DNA of 64,000 nt. Source: Marinimicrobium hydrolyticum. Its GTDB lineage: Bacteria > Pseudomonadota > Gammaproteobacteria > Pseudomonadales > Cellvibrionaceae. This document shows positions 1-8,498 of this stretch, in pieces. The notes beneath the pieces were generated by a model that did no database searches, was not told the DNA's origin, and was given only the letters and a program-made list of their open reading frames with translations. The DNA lies in the NCBI RefSeq assembly GCF_030848505.1, contig NZ_JAVDDU010000002.1, positions 62,001 to 126,000 of the forward strand. The letters run 5' to 3'. The stretch's first letter is position 1, and each line of letters opens with the position of its first letter. The translations under genes and the position numbers were made by a program.

Positions 1-998
1 TCGGTGTTGCCGTCATAGCCCATTTTGAAAATGGCGCGGCGCATGGTGTTGTCACTCATGCAGTCGTGGCGGTTTTTTTCAGACGGGAACACTAGGTCAT
101 ATTGGCCAGTTATCGGCTTGATCTGCTCGATAACTTCCACGGCCTGTGCTGACAAGGGCACAATGTGGTCAGTGCCCATCTTCATGCGGCTGGCAGGAAT
201 ACGCCAAACCTTTTCCTGTAGATCAAACTCTTCCCACGTAGCCCCGCGCAACTCACCAGAGCGCACAAAAGTCAGCACCAGCAGCTTGATAGCCAGCTTG
301 GTCAGCAGTCGCCCCCGGCCTTCGTACTGCTCCAGCTCGCCTAAAAAGCCGGGCAACTGTTCCCGAGGCAGGGAGGCGCGGTGGCTGGTTTTTCGGCCTT
401 TAAGCACATCGGAAAGGTCAGAGGCGGGGTTGTGAGTAAGTCGGCCCGTCTGGACGGCATAGCGGCAAATGCGGCGTATGTCCTGCAATACTCGCGCGGC
501 TACATCCAGAGCGTCCCGGTGCTCGATTCTGCGAACAACGGCAATCACGTCTTGGGGCTGAATCTCGGCTATTGGGCGGTGGCCCAGGAATGGCAAGGCG
601 TCGCTTTCAATGCGCGTCCAGATGCGCTTGGCGTGGTCTTCCGTCCAGGTGCCCTTCTGGTGCTCCCACCATTCCAGAGCCATAGCAGAAAATAAGGTGC
701 CCTTGGCTATTACCTCTTCCCGGCGCTGGCGCTGCTTTTCCTGAGCTGGGTCAATGTTGGCCGCAAGTTGGTTTTTAGCTTTAGCCAAAGCAGCCCGCGC
801 GGCCTTTAGTCCTATCAGGGGATAGGTGCCAATGGCCAGAGTCTTGCGCTTGCCAGCAAAGCGGTAGTCATAGCGCCAGCATTTGGTGCCGTTGATCTGC
901 ACCAGTAGATAAAGCCCCGCCCCATCGGGCAGCTTGTAGGCTTTGTCCTTGGGCTGGGCTTGTTTAACAGCCGCATCGGTTAGTTTTTGTCCTGCCAT
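1..998 (-). CDS. Tyrosine recombinase/integrase, P4 type, C-terminus cut by window edge
   Basis: The minus strand is open from an ATG at 998 to the window edge (332 codons). The protein begins MAGQKLTDAAVKQAQPKDKA, the DUF4102-type arm-binding start of P4-like integrases. A SAM-like core-binding region follows (around residues 100-185), and then the catalytic domain with the first active-site arginine in FVRSGELRGATWEEFDL. The HxxR and Tyr motifs would lie beyond the edge. By family, it integrates and excises an island at a tRNA gene. It points away from tRNA-Leu(GAG), whose 3' end is 161 bases upstream of the start, so the mobile DNA should extend to the left. The frame is intact throughout what is visible. 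Confidence 0.93.
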   Translation of the reverse strand, partial: MAGQKLTDAAVKQAQPKDKAYKLPDGAGLYLLVQINGTKCWRYDYRFAGKRKTLAIGTYPLIGLKAARAALAKAKNQLAANIDPAQEKQRQRREEVIAKGTLFSAMALEWWEHQKGTWTEDHAKRIWTRIESDALPFLGHRPIAEIQPQDVIAVVRRIEHRDALDVAARVLQDIRRICRYAVQTGRLTHNPASDLSDVLKGRKTSHRASLPREQLPGFLGELEQYEGRGRLLTKLAIKLLVLTFVRSGELRGATWEEFDLQEKVWRIPASRMKMGTDHIVPLSAQAVEVIEQIKPITGQYDLVFPSEKNRHDCMSDNTMRRAIFKMGYDGNT

Positions 999-1047
999 GA
1001 CGGTATCAGCCAAAATTGAACCCGTGATACCGTCAACAATACCGTCA
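998..1047. repeat. Three copies of a 9-11 base motif at the integrase start
   Basis: TGACGGTATCA at 998-1008 overlaps the integrase start codon. Its inverted copy TGATACCGTCA is at 1025-1035, and a shorter direct copy ATACCGTCA is at 1039-1047, twelve bases on. The arrangement fits arm-type integrase sites or an autorepression operator at the int promoter. The motif is seen; its role is inferred. Confidence 0.6.
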
Positions 1048-1099
1048 TTTTTGGCGGATGACAACGGATTAGCCTGGACGCTGCAAGACTAACAGATAC

Positions 1100-1123
1100 A
1101 AAAAAGCCCCGAATGACGGGGCT
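1100..1123 (-). terminator. Intrinsic terminator downstream of tRNA-Leu(GAG)
   Basis: A 7-bp stem (AGCCCCG with CGGGGCT, loop AATGA read on the plus strand) is followed on the minus strand by six T. It lies 36 bases past the tRNA 3' end and before the integrase, so it should end the tpiA-secG-tRNA transcript. Confidence 0.8.
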
Positions 1124-1158
1124 TCTAGGACGATACTGGATCATATCGGTTTTTCAAA

Positions 1159-1243
1159 TGGTGCCCAAGGCCGGACTTGAACCGGCACGGCTTGCGCCAC
1201 TACCCCCTCAAGATAGCGTGTCTACCAATTCCACCACTTGGGC
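1159..1243 (-). tRNA. leuU: tRNA-Leu (anticodon GAG)
   Basis: This 85-base gene has an encoded CCA end, an acceptor stem GCCCAAG/CTTGGGC, a D-arm AATTGGTAGAC, an anticodon stem CTATC/GGTAG with loop TTGAGGG, a class II variable arm and a T-loop GTTCAAGTC. The GAG anticodon matches E. coli leuU, which also lies next to secG. It starts 36 bases past secG and is probably processed from the same transcript. Its 3' end is the likely attachment site of the adjacent integrase. Confidence 0.95.
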
Positions 1244-1279
1244 ATTAAACAGGGGTTACTTCTATTTAACTTTCTTAAC

Positions 1280-1690
1280 TTACTGGTCAGTCCCCTCGGG
1301 AACGTCGGATGCCTCAGGCACTTCAGGAACTTCCGGTACTGCAGCATCGTCATCCGGGGTATCTACCTGGGGCACTTCGGTATCTTCAACATCATCGTCA
1401 GTGATGGGGATTTCCGTGGCGTGAAAACCTGTCGGTATGGCGCGATCACCGATACCCGCGTCCTGCTTGGCGATAATGGCCAGGCCGAAGCTGGTGGCGA
1501 AAAAGAGAACCGCGAGGACTGCGGTAGCGCGGGTAAAAAAGCCGCCACTGCCCTGACTGCCGAATACGGTCTGGGAGGCGCCGCCACCGAAGGAGGCGCC
1601 GGCTACTGCGCCCTTGCCCTGCTGTAGCAGGATCAGGCCGATAATGGCCAGAGCGGTCAGTACGTGAACCAGAAGAATGATATTTTCCAT
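1280..1690 (-). CDS. secG: SecG, preprotein translocase subunit
   Basis: The 136-residue protein has the usual two membrane spans (about residues 3-22 and 54-76), separated by the loop QQGKGAVAGASFGGGASQTV that is diagnostic of SecG. The C-terminal tail is long and acidic, rich in D, E, V and P, and is variable in this family. SecG assists SecYE/SecA in protein export across the inner membrane. It lies 43 bases past tpiA and directly ahead of tRNA-Leu, the usual gammaproteobacterial order. Confidence 0.95.
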   Translation of the reverse strand: MENIILLVHVLTALAIIGLILLQQGKGAVAGASFGGGASQTVFGSQGSGGFFTRATAVLAVLFFATSFGLAIIAKQDAGIGDRAIPTGFHATEIPITDDDVEDTEVPQVDTPDDDAAVPEVPEVPEASDVPEGTDQ

Positions 1691-1733
1691 TGCGTTTTTG
1701 CTCTCTTAGTGAGCGACTCTCAATACCGGGCGG

Positions 1734-2492
1734 TTAATCAGCCGCCTGGCATATGGCGATAAAATCTTCGGCTTTCAGAGATGCGCCACCCAAAAGGGCG
1801 CCATCAATGTCGGCCTTGGCAAAGAGCTGTTCGGCGTTGTCGGGCTTGACGCTGCCGCCGTACAACACCCGGGTGCTCTGCCCCAGTGCGCCGAGTTGGG
1901 CGCGGATAAAACTGTGCACTTCCTGGGCCTGCTCGGGGGTAGCGGTTTTACCGGTACCCACGGCCCATACGGGCTCGTAAGCCACTACAGCGCGCCGAAA
2001 ACTTTCCAGACCCGCCGCGTCAATTACGGTACTGAGCTGCCGACCAATGGTATCCAAAGCCTTGCCCGAGTCCCGATCTTGTTCGGATTCTCCGACACAC
2101 AACACGGGTATCAAGTCGGCGTCGCGTGCGGCGATAAACTTCTTGGCGACTCGCTGATCCGTCTCACCTTGCAGACGCCGCCGCTCGTTGTGCCCGACGA
2201 TCACGTACCGGCACTGCCAATCGGCCAACATCCGGGCCGATACTTCCCCGGTGAAGGCTCCCTCTTCGTATTCACTAAGGGACTGAGCGCCCAGCACAAT
2301 ATTGGACTTGGCGAGCAATTCAGCCGCTTGCTGAAGGTAGGCGAACGGTGGGCAAACAGCCACTTCCGCCTGATGCACCCCCTGCCAACGGGCTTGGATG
2401 GCCGACAGAAGCTCAGCGTTGAACGCCCGGCTGCCATACATCTTCCAATTCCCTACTACCAGCCGGCGCCGCGTGTTCTCTGCTCTGCTCAA
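1734..2492 (-). CDS. tpiA: Triosephosphate isomerase
   Basis: This 252-residue enzyme interconverts dihydroxyacetone phosphate and glyceraldehyde 3-phosphate. The substrate Lys is in VVGNWKMYG, the electrophilic His region reads VIVGHNERR, the catalytic Glu is in VAYEPVWAVGTGKTATP, and the phosphate loop is LYGGSVKPDN. The usual GHSERR reads GHNERR, a Ser-to-Asn change worth noting. The only start before the conserved GNWKM segment is TTG at 2492, preceded by AGGGGG at good spacing. It lies between glmM and secG. Confidence 0.95.
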   Translation of the reverse strand: MSRAENTRRRLVVGNWKMYGSRAFNAELLSAIQARWQGVHQAEVAVCPPFAYLQQAAELLAKSNIVLGAQSLSEYEEGAFTGEVSARMLADWQCRYVIVGHNERRRLQGETDQRVAKKFIAARDADLIPVLCVGESEQDRDSGKALDTIGRQLSTVIDAAGLESFRRAVVAYEPVWAVGTGKTATPEQAQEVHSFIRAQLGALGQSTRVLYGGSVKPDNAEQLFAKADIDGALLGGASLKAEDFIAICQAAD

Positions 2493-2530
2493 AGGTCCCC
2501 CTTAAAGCGGGCGCCAATGTTAGCGAAGAT

Positions 2531-2549
2531 AGGATTAACATACAATCCT
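2531..2549. promoter_or_regulatory. Inverted repeat in the tpiA promoter region
   Basis: AGGATT, seven bases, then AATCCT, 39 bases upstream of the tpiA start. A minus-strand -35-like TTGATG lies just upstream. This could be an operator or only a chance palindrome. Confidence 0.3.
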
Positions 2550-2634
2550 ATTTCGGCATCAACGCCCGTCTTTTGTCGTTTTTTGGTTGTTTTTGGTACC
2601 GATTGCGAATGGACTGACGGTTAAGCGCCAATCG

Positions 2635-3972
2635 CTAGTTCAGGGCTGCTTCCACTACGGCAGCCAGCTCCTGGGCCAGTTCCTTAACCTGCTGTTTGTC
2701 CTGCCCTTCCACCATGACTCGAACCAGCGGTTCTGTCCCGGAGGGGCGCAAAAGAACTCGCCCAGTATTCCCCAACCGATCTTCCACGCTGGCCACGGCT
2801 GACTGGATGGCCTCGTCTTGGGTAAAGTCGACTTTGCGTCCCATACGGACGTTGATCATGGTCTGCGGCGTTTTGCGCATACCTTTTTTGACGTCGTGCA
2901 GGGAGGCGCCGAAGGTGCTCAATGCCATCAATACCTGGAGGGCGGAAACGATGCCGTCCCCAGTGGTGGTGACGTTGCTGCAAATGATATGGCCGGAGGA
3001 CTCGCCCCCCAACGCCCAGCCCTTCTGGCGCATGGTTTCGATCACATAGCGATCGCCCACGTTAGCGCGAGCAAAGGGCACGCCCAAGTCTTTGAGCCCC
3101 AGCTCCAGCCCCAGATTGCTCATCAGGGTGCCTACCACCCCGTCACAACCTCCGCCGTATTGTTGCTGGTAGGAGGCAATGACGTAAAGAAGCTCGTCAC
3201 CATCGACGATTTCACCGCGATGATCCACCATAACCAAGCGGTCACCGTCTCCATCAAACGCTATACCTAAGTCAGCACCCAATTCCTGCACGCGCTCTTT
3301 AAGCGCTTCGGGCTTGGTGGAGCCGCAACTGCGGTTAATATTGGTGCCGTTGGGCTCAGCGGCCAGAGGAATCACTTTAGCCCCTAACTCGCTGAACACG
3401 CTGGGGGCGATGTGGTAAGTCGCACCATTGGCGCAGTCCACAACGATCTGTACACCCTGGAGGCTAAAGCCCCAGGGCATGGTGCCTTTGCAAAACTCCA
3501 CGTAGCGGCCGGCGGCGTCGTCGATGCGGCGGGCTTTACCCAGGCGCTCGGCGGTGACCATGGGTTGATCCAGTTGCGCTTCAATCATCTCCTCAATGTC
3601 ATCGGGGAGCTTGCTGCCGTTGCTGCTGAAAAACTTAATGCCGTTATCCACATAGCTGTTATGGGACGCACTAATAACAATGCCTGCTTGAGCCTGGAAG
3701 GTACGCGTGAGATAGGCAATACCCGGAGTGGGCATGGGGCCCAGTAAGCCCACGTCCACGCCAGCGTTAATTAGGCCCGCCTGGAGCGCGGATTCAAACA
3801 TGTAGCCGGAGATACGGGTGTCTTTGCCAATCAGAATGAGGTTGGGGCCGGAGAAGCGGTCCACCAGGACTCGGCCTGCCGCCCAGCCCAGCTTGAGCAT
3901 AAAATCCGGTGTGATTGGGCCTTCGCCGACCTCCCCACGAATACCGTCGGTACCAAAGTATTTGCGCGCCAT
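2635..3972 (-). CDS. glmM: Phosphoglucosamine mutase
   Basis: This 445-residue protein converts glucosamine 6-phosphate to glucosamine 1-phosphate on the way to UDP-GlcNAc, for peptidoglycan and LPS. The N-terminus is [13 protein letters not shown], the phosphoserine loop is [15 protein letters not shown] (Ser about 103), the metal loop is AFDGDGDR, the sugar loop is GGESSGH, and the C-terminal phosphate site is [15 protein letters not shown]. Length and all loops are normal. It follows folP by 23 bases, as in E. coli. Confidence 0.97.
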   Translation of the reverse strand: MARKYFGTDGIRGEVGEGPITPDFMLKLGWAAGRVLVDRFSGPNLILIGKDTRISGYMFESALQAGLINAGVDVGLLGPMPTPGIAYLTRTFQAQAGIVISASHNSYVDNGIKFFSSNGSKLPDDIEEMIEAQLDQPMVTAERLGKARRIDDAAGRYVEFCKGTMPWGFSLQGVQIVVDCANGATYHIAPSVFSELGAKVIPLAAEPNGTNINRSCGSTKPEALKERVQELGADLGIAFDGDGDRLVMVDHRGEIVDGDELLYVIASYQQQYGGGCDGVVGTLMSNLGLELGLKDLGVPFARANVGDRYVIETMRQKGWALGGESSGHIICSNVTTTGDGIVSALQVLMALSTFGASLHDVKKGMRKTPQTMINVRMGRKVDFTQDEAIQSAVASVEDRLGNTGRVLLRPSGTEPLVRVMVEGQDKQQVKELAQELAAVVEAALN

Positions 3973-3995
3973 AATAATCCTTGCTCCAGAGTCTA

Positions 3996-4856
3996 CTATT
4001 CAGATGTGGCGAGGCCTGGGGACGTCACTGCCGCCAGAACCTTGAGAACGTCCACCGTGGCAGCCACGTCATGGACTCGAATGATGTTGGCGCCGCGCTC
4101 AGCGGCGGCCATGGCCAGAGCGAGGCTACCGGGCAAGCGCTCGGACACCTCCCGATCCAGTAGTTTGGCCAACATGGACTTGCGCGACAAGCCCACTAAT
4201 AACGGGCAACCCAGGTCCGTTAGTTCGCCTAGCCGGCGCAACAGTTCCAAGTTGTGATCGAGGGTTTTCCCAAATCCAAACCCCGGATCCAGCAATAACC
4301 GCTCCCGCGCAATACCCGCTTGCTCACAAGCGGTCATGCGTTCCTGCAAAAAGCGCCTGACCTCGGCTACCGGATCTTGGTATTCCGGGTTTATCTGCAT
4401 GGTCGCCGGCTGGCCCTGCATATGCATCAAGCACACGGGTAGCCCCGTCTCGGCGGCTGCCTTCAAGGCGCCATCCCGCTGCAGGGCGCGCACGTCATTG
4501 AGCATGCCCGCACCTACCGAAGCGGCCTCACGCATAACCGCTGGGGTGCTGGTATCGACTGAGATTAGGGCTCCCAGTTCACGCGCCAGAACCTCCACCA
4601 CCGGCACCACTCGGTCCAACTCCTCCGCCTCACTGACTGGCGTGGCGCCGGGGCGAGTAGATTCACCACCCACATCGATAATATCGGCCCCTTCGCTCAG
4701 CATTTTGCGGGCGCGGGTCAAGACAAGATCAAGGGACAGTGAGCCGCTGCGGTAGTACTGGCCGCCATCAGAAAAGGAGTCGGGCGTGGTGTTGAGCACC
4801 CCCATCACACGGGGTCGAGATAAATCCAGCGCTGGGTCGCCAAGTTGCAGTGGCAT
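3996..4856 (-). CDS. folP: Dihydropteroate synthase
   Basis: This 286-residue TIM-barrel enzyme joins p-aminobenzoate to the pterin diphosphate in folate synthesis and is the sulfonamide target. It shows [19 protein letters not shown] at the N-terminus, the pterin site [20 protein letters not shown], and [17 protein letters not shown]. It sits between ftsH (76 bases upstream) and glmM. Confidence 0.97.
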   Translation of the reverse strand: MPLQLGDPALDLSRPRVMGVLNTTPDSFSDGGQYYRSGSLSLDLVLTRARKMLSEGADIIDVGGESTRPGATPVSEAEELDRVVPVVEVLARELGALISVDTSTPAVMREAASVGAGMLNDVRALQRDGALKAAAETGLPVCLMHMQGQPATMQINPEYQDPVAEVRRFLQERMTACEQAGIARERLLLDPGFGFGKTLDHNLELLRRLGELTDLGCPLLVGLSRKSMLAKLLDREVSERLPGSLALAMAAAERGANIIRVHDVAATVDVLKVLAAVTSPGLATSE

Positions 4857-4932
4857 ACTGAATCCGTGTGTTGCGGTTGTTTCTGAAGGGGCATCCCCGG
4901 CGGAGGCCGGGGATTATATAACACTCTTCGGG

Positions 4933-6864
4933 TCAGCGCTCTTCGGCGGGGCCGCCTATGGGACCGGACTTTTTGTCGTCCGCAGGTTTGGGCTCTTCGC
5001 CCTCACCGCCTTTGGGCTTCAGGTGGCTATTGAAATCATCGTCGTGCCAATCCTTGGGCGGGCGAACTTTGCGCCGGGCCATCAGGTCGTCCACTTGCTC
5101 GGAGTCGATAGTTTCGTACTCCATAAGCGCGTCTTTCATGGCTTCCAGAATGTCACGGTTTTCTTCCAATATCTGCTTGGCGCGCTGGTAGCACTTGTCG
5201 ATGATACTGCGCACTTCCTGGTCAATCATCTTGGACGTTTCGCCGGAATAATTCGCGGCGGACATGCCGGGCATGCCGGTTTCGTCCTCGCCATAGTGCA
5301 GAGGACCCAGCTTCTCCGACAGGCCCCACTTGGTGACCATGTTACGCGCCAGCTCGGTGGCCCGCTCAATGTCGTTGGAGGCGCCGGTGGTAATGCCATC
5401 GGCTCCCAGAGTCATTTCCTCAGCCAAGCGGCCGCCGAACAGAGTACAAATGCTGGACTCAATGGCGCGCCGGCTCATGCTGTACTTGTCGCCCTCGGGT
5501 AGAAATTGGGTGACGCCCAAGGCCCGACCACGGGGAATAATGGTGACTTTGTGGATCGGGTCGTGCTCGGGCACGATCTTGCCCACGATGGCGTGGCCAG
5601 CCTCGTGGTAGGCGGTGTTTTCCTTTTCCTTCTCACTCATCACCATGGAGCGGCGCTCGGCGCCCATCATAATTTTGTCACGAGCCTTCTCGAACTCTTC
5701 CATGGTAACCAGACGCTTGTTGCCACGGGCCGCAAACAGCGCCGCCTCGTTCACCAAGTTGGCCAGGTCAGCACCGGAGAAACCCGGAGTGCCGCGGGCA
5801 ATAACCATCGCCTCAACGCGCTCGTCGATGGGCACTTTACGCATGTGTACTTTGAGGATCTGTTCCCGTCCACGAATATCCGGAAGACCGACCACTACTT
5901 GGCGGTCGAAGCGGCCCGGACGGAGCAGCGCCTTATCCAGTACATCGGGGCGGTTGGTGGCGGCGATAACGATAACGCCTTCACTACCTTCAAAACCATC
6001 CATCTCCACCAGCAACTGGTTGAGAGTCTGCTCGCGCTCGTCGTGACCACCACCGTGACCGCCGCCACGATGCCGACCCACGGCGTCAATCTCATCAATA
6101 AAGATGATGCACGGCGCCTGTTTCTTGGCCTGATCGAACATGTCCCGGACGCGGGAAGCGCCCACACCCACAAACATTTCCACGAAGTCGGAACCGGAGA
6201 TTGAGAAGAACGGTACCTTGGCTTCACCGGCAATGGCCTTGGCCAGCAGGGTTTTACCGGTACCGGGTGCGCCCGCCATCAGGACACCGCGCGGGATATT
6301 GCCGCCCAGTTTTTGGAATTTGGTGGGGTCGCGCAGGAATTCCACCAGCTCCTGCACTTCTTCTTTGGCTTCATCCACGCCCGCTACATCGGCGAAAGTG
6401 GTTTTGATTTGGTCTTCACCCAACAGGCGCGCCTTGCTTTTGCCAAAGCTCATGGGGCCGCCTTTGCCGCCCATGCCGCCACCTTGCATTTGGCGCATAA
6501 AGAACAACAGTACGGCGATGATGATCAGAATTGGGAAGCTGGCCACCAGCAGTTGCTGCCACAGGCTAGCGGTTTCGGGCATTTTGCCCACCACGTCTAC
6601 CCGGTGATTTAGCAGGTCAGCCATCAGGCGGTCGTCATTGACCTGGGGGCGAACAGTGGTAAACGAGCTGCCGTCGCGCAACACGCCCTCGATCTCCAGG
6701 CCTTCAATGGTAACTTCCTGGACACGCTCATTCTGAACCGCTTCGATAAATTCCGAATAGCTGAGGGTTTCACCGGGTGTAGGCTGCTGGAAGCCCTGGA
6801 ACACGGTGAAGAGCACTGCGGCAATGATCAGCCACAGAATGAGGTTTTTGGTCATGTCGTTCAA
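4933..6864 (-). CDS. ftsH: ATP-dependent zinc metalloprotease FtsH
   Basis: This 643-residue, membrane-anchored AAA+ protease performs quality control and turns over regulators such as LpxC. Two membrane spans (about residues 8-24 and 108-124) flank a periplasmic domain. The AAA module has Walker A GAPGTGKT (198-205), Walker B IIFIDEID (253-260) and the SRH region [18 protein letters not shown]. The protease zinc motif is HEAGH (420-424). The tail is charged and rich in G, E and K. It lies 83 bases after rlmE, the usual pairing. Confidence 0.97.
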   Translation of the reverse strand: MNDMTKNLILWLIIAAVLFTVFQGFQQPTPGETLSYSEFIEAVQNERVQEVTIEGLEIEGVLRDGSSFTTVRPQVNDDRLMADLLNHRVDVVGKMPETASLWQQLLVASFPILIIIAVLLFFMRQMQGGGMGGKGGPMSFGKSKARLLGEDQIKTTFADVAGVDEAKEEVQELVEFLRDPTKFQKLGGNIPRGVLMAGAPGTGKTLLAKAIAGEAKVPFFSISGSDFVEMFVGVGASRVRDMFDQAKKQAPCIIFIDEIDAVGRHRGGGHGGGHDEREQTLNQLLVEMDGFEGSEGVIVIAATNRPDVLDKALLRPGRFDRQVVVGLPDIRGREQILKVHMRKVPIDERVEAMVIARGTPGFSGADLANLVNEAALFAARGNKRLVTMEEFEKARDKIMMGAERRSMVMSEKEKENTAYHEAGHAIVGKIVPEHDPIHKVTIIPRGRALGVTQFLPEGDKYSMSRRAIESSICTLFGGRLAEEMTLGADGITTGASNDIERATELARNMVTKWGLSEKLGPLHYGEDETGMPGMSAANYSGETSKMIDQEVRSIIDKCYQRAKQILEENRDILEAMKDALMEYETIDSEQVDDLMARRKVRPPKDWHDDDFNSHLKPKGGEGEEPKPADDKKSGPIGGPAEER

Positions 6865-6947
6865 AAAGTATACCCTCGTGTCACGTCGGATTAGCTCAGG
6901 CGCCAGTATAGTGCCCTAAAATGCAAAAGTACCATGCTTGGCGAGTA

Positions 6948-7577
6948 TTAGCCTCTATCGCCCTTATAGCCTTTGGCTACCAGATAAACTTCCCGCGAAC
7001 GGGCTCGGGAGGCATCTGGCTTGCGCACAGCCACTTGGGAGAAGGCGCCTCGCACATCCTTTAACAGAGGGTCGAAGCCTTCGCCATGGAACACTTTGGC
7101 AACGAAACCGCCTCCGGGTTTCAAAACCTCCCGAGCCATGTCCAGGGCGAGCTCCACCAGGTACACGGCTTGAGGCTGATCAACAGCGTCCACTCCACTC
7201 ATGTTGGGGGCCATATCGGAGATTACAAGATCTGCGCGCCGCTCACCCAAGGCGCTCAAAAGCTGATCTAACACTTCCGACTCGGTAAAATCCCCCTGAA
7301 TAAACTCTACTCCGGCCAGGCCGTCCATGGGCAAAATGTCCGACGCGAGCACCGCGCCTTTGTCGCCCACCAGCCGCGCCGCCACCTGGGACCAGCCGCC
7401 GGGCGCCGCACCCAAGTCGACCACGGTCATGCCCGGGCGTATTAGCTTGTCCTTTTTATTGAGCTCCAACAGTTTGTAGCTGGCTCGTGAACGGTAACCG
7501 TCCTTCTGGGACTGTTTGACGTAGGCGTCGCTGAAGTGCTCTTCGAGCCAGCGGTTACTGCTTTTAGATCTGGCCAT
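6948..7577 (-). CDS. rlmE: 23S rRNA (uridine-2'-O-)-methyltransferase RlmE (FtsJ/RrmJ)
   Basis: The 209-residue protein methylates U2552 of 23S rRNA in the large subunit. The SAM-binding motif is [16 protein letters not shown], and [13 protein letters not shown] and [15 protein letters not shown] carry the catalytic Asp and Lys. It is divergent from yhbY with a 71-base gap and heads the rlmE-ftsH pair. Confidence 0.96.
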   Translation of the reverse strand: MARSKSSNRWLEEHFSDAYVKQSQKDGYRSRASYKLLELNKKDKLIRPGMTVVDLGAAPGGWSQVAARLVGDKGAVLASDILPMDGLAGVEFIQGDFTESEVLDQLLSALGERRADLVISDMAPNMSGVDAVDQPQAVYLVELALDMAREVLKPGGGFVAKVFHGEGFDPLLKDVRGAFSQVAVRKPDASRARSREVYLVAKGYKGDRG

Positions 7578-7648
7578 GAAAAATCCGAAATTGCGTCGGT
7601 AGATGGGTTACAATGCCGCCCTTTGCAGCCCCAGATTCGAGGTAAACC

Positions 7649-7951
7649 ATGCCCCTGAGTTCCGAGCGGAAAAAGCATTTTCGCGCCCTAGGCCACAAGC
7701 TCAACCCGATTGTCACCATTGCTGACCGTGGGTTGACCGACGGTGTGCGCGCGGAACTGAACCGCGCCCTGGACGACCACGAGCTGATTAAGGTCAAACT
7801 GGCGGTTTCCGAGCGGGAAGACCGCCATGAGGTGGTCGAGCTACTGAAAGCCCTGCCACGGGTGGAGATCATTCAGCAGGTAGGCAAGGTTGCGCTGCTG
7901 TACCGGGCCAATAAAAAGCCCAATCCGAAGTTGTCCAACTTATTGCGCTAG
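7649..7951 (+). CDS. yhbY: YhbY-type CRM-domain RNA-binding protein
   Basis: A 100-residue, single-domain CRS1-YhbY protein: LSSERKKHFRALGHKLNPIV at the start, then the GxxG-like loop GLTDGVRAEL, and LPRVEIIQQVGKVALLYR. Family members associate with pre-50S ribosomes. The start has SD-like GAGG eight bases upstream. Divergent from rlmE and convergent with greA, as in many gammaproteobacteria. Confidence 0.94.
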   Translation: MPLSSERKKHFRALGHKLNPIVTIADRGLTDGVRAELNRALDDHELIKVKLAVSEREDRHEVVELLKALPRVEIIQQVGKVALLYRANKKPNPKLSNLLR

Positions 7952-7970
7952 CCACTCTTCTCCAGGGGCT

Positions 7971-7998
7971 CTGGATCCCCGCTTTCGCGGGGATGACG
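7971..7998. repeat. REP-like hairpin repeat, copy 1
   Basis: CTGGATCCCCGC TTTC GCGGGGATGACG forms a 6-bp GC stem with loop TTTC. It lies between the convergent yhbY and greA genes. A second copy is at 45681-45707. Such GGATCCCCGC...GCGGGGATGACG units are common dispersed repeats in proteobacteria; here the hairpin could also act as a transcript end. Confidence 0.7.
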
Positions 7999-8021
7999 GT
8001 GGGGGTGACGCTAGAGCCTTT

Positions 8022-8498
8022 TCAGATATGCTCCACCTTTTCAATTTCATACTCCACTTCACCGCCAGGAGTATTGACCACCACTACGTCACCCTCTTCT
8101 TTACCTACCAGTGCCCGAGCAATGGGTGAGCTAACAGAAATCTTGCCGACTTTAACGTCCGCCTCGTCATCGCCCACGATCTGGTAGCGCACTTCTTTGT
8201 CTGTTTCGGTATTGACGATGGTCACGGTGGTGCCGAAGAACACTTTACCGGTGGGCTCAATGCTTTTCACATCGATAACCTGGGCGTTGCTCAGCTTGCC
8301 CTCAATTTCCTGAATCCGGCCTTCGCAGAAACTCTGCTGTTCGCGCGCGGCGTGGTACTCGGCGTTTTCTTTCAAATCACCGTGTTCACGGGCGTCAGCA
8401 ATGGCCTGCACGATGCGCGGCCGTTGTACTTTTTTTAAGTCCTGCAGTTCGAGGCGCAGTCTTTCCGCGCCTTCTACGGTCATGGGGAATTTACTCAT
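8022..8498 (-). CDS. greA: Transcript cleavage factor GreA
   Basis: A 158-residue protein starting [19 protein letters not shown]. The N-terminal coiled coil has the acidic tip ([20 protein letters not shown]) that enters the RNA polymerase secondary channel and stimulates cleavage of backtracked RNA. The C-terminal FKBP-like domain ends [13 protein letters not shown]. The ATG at 8498 overlaps the carB stop by four bases (ATGA), which sets the start and indicates translational coupling. An upstream in-frame ATG inside carB is less likely. Confidence 0.96.
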   Translation of the reverse strand: MSKFPMTVEGAERLRLELQDLKKVQRPRIVQAIADAREHGDLKENAEYHAAREQQSFCEGRIQEIEGKLSNAQVIDVKSIEPTGKVFFGTTVTIVNTETDKEVRYQIVGDDEADVKVGKISVSSPIARALVGKEEGDVVVVNTPGGEVEYEIEKVEHI

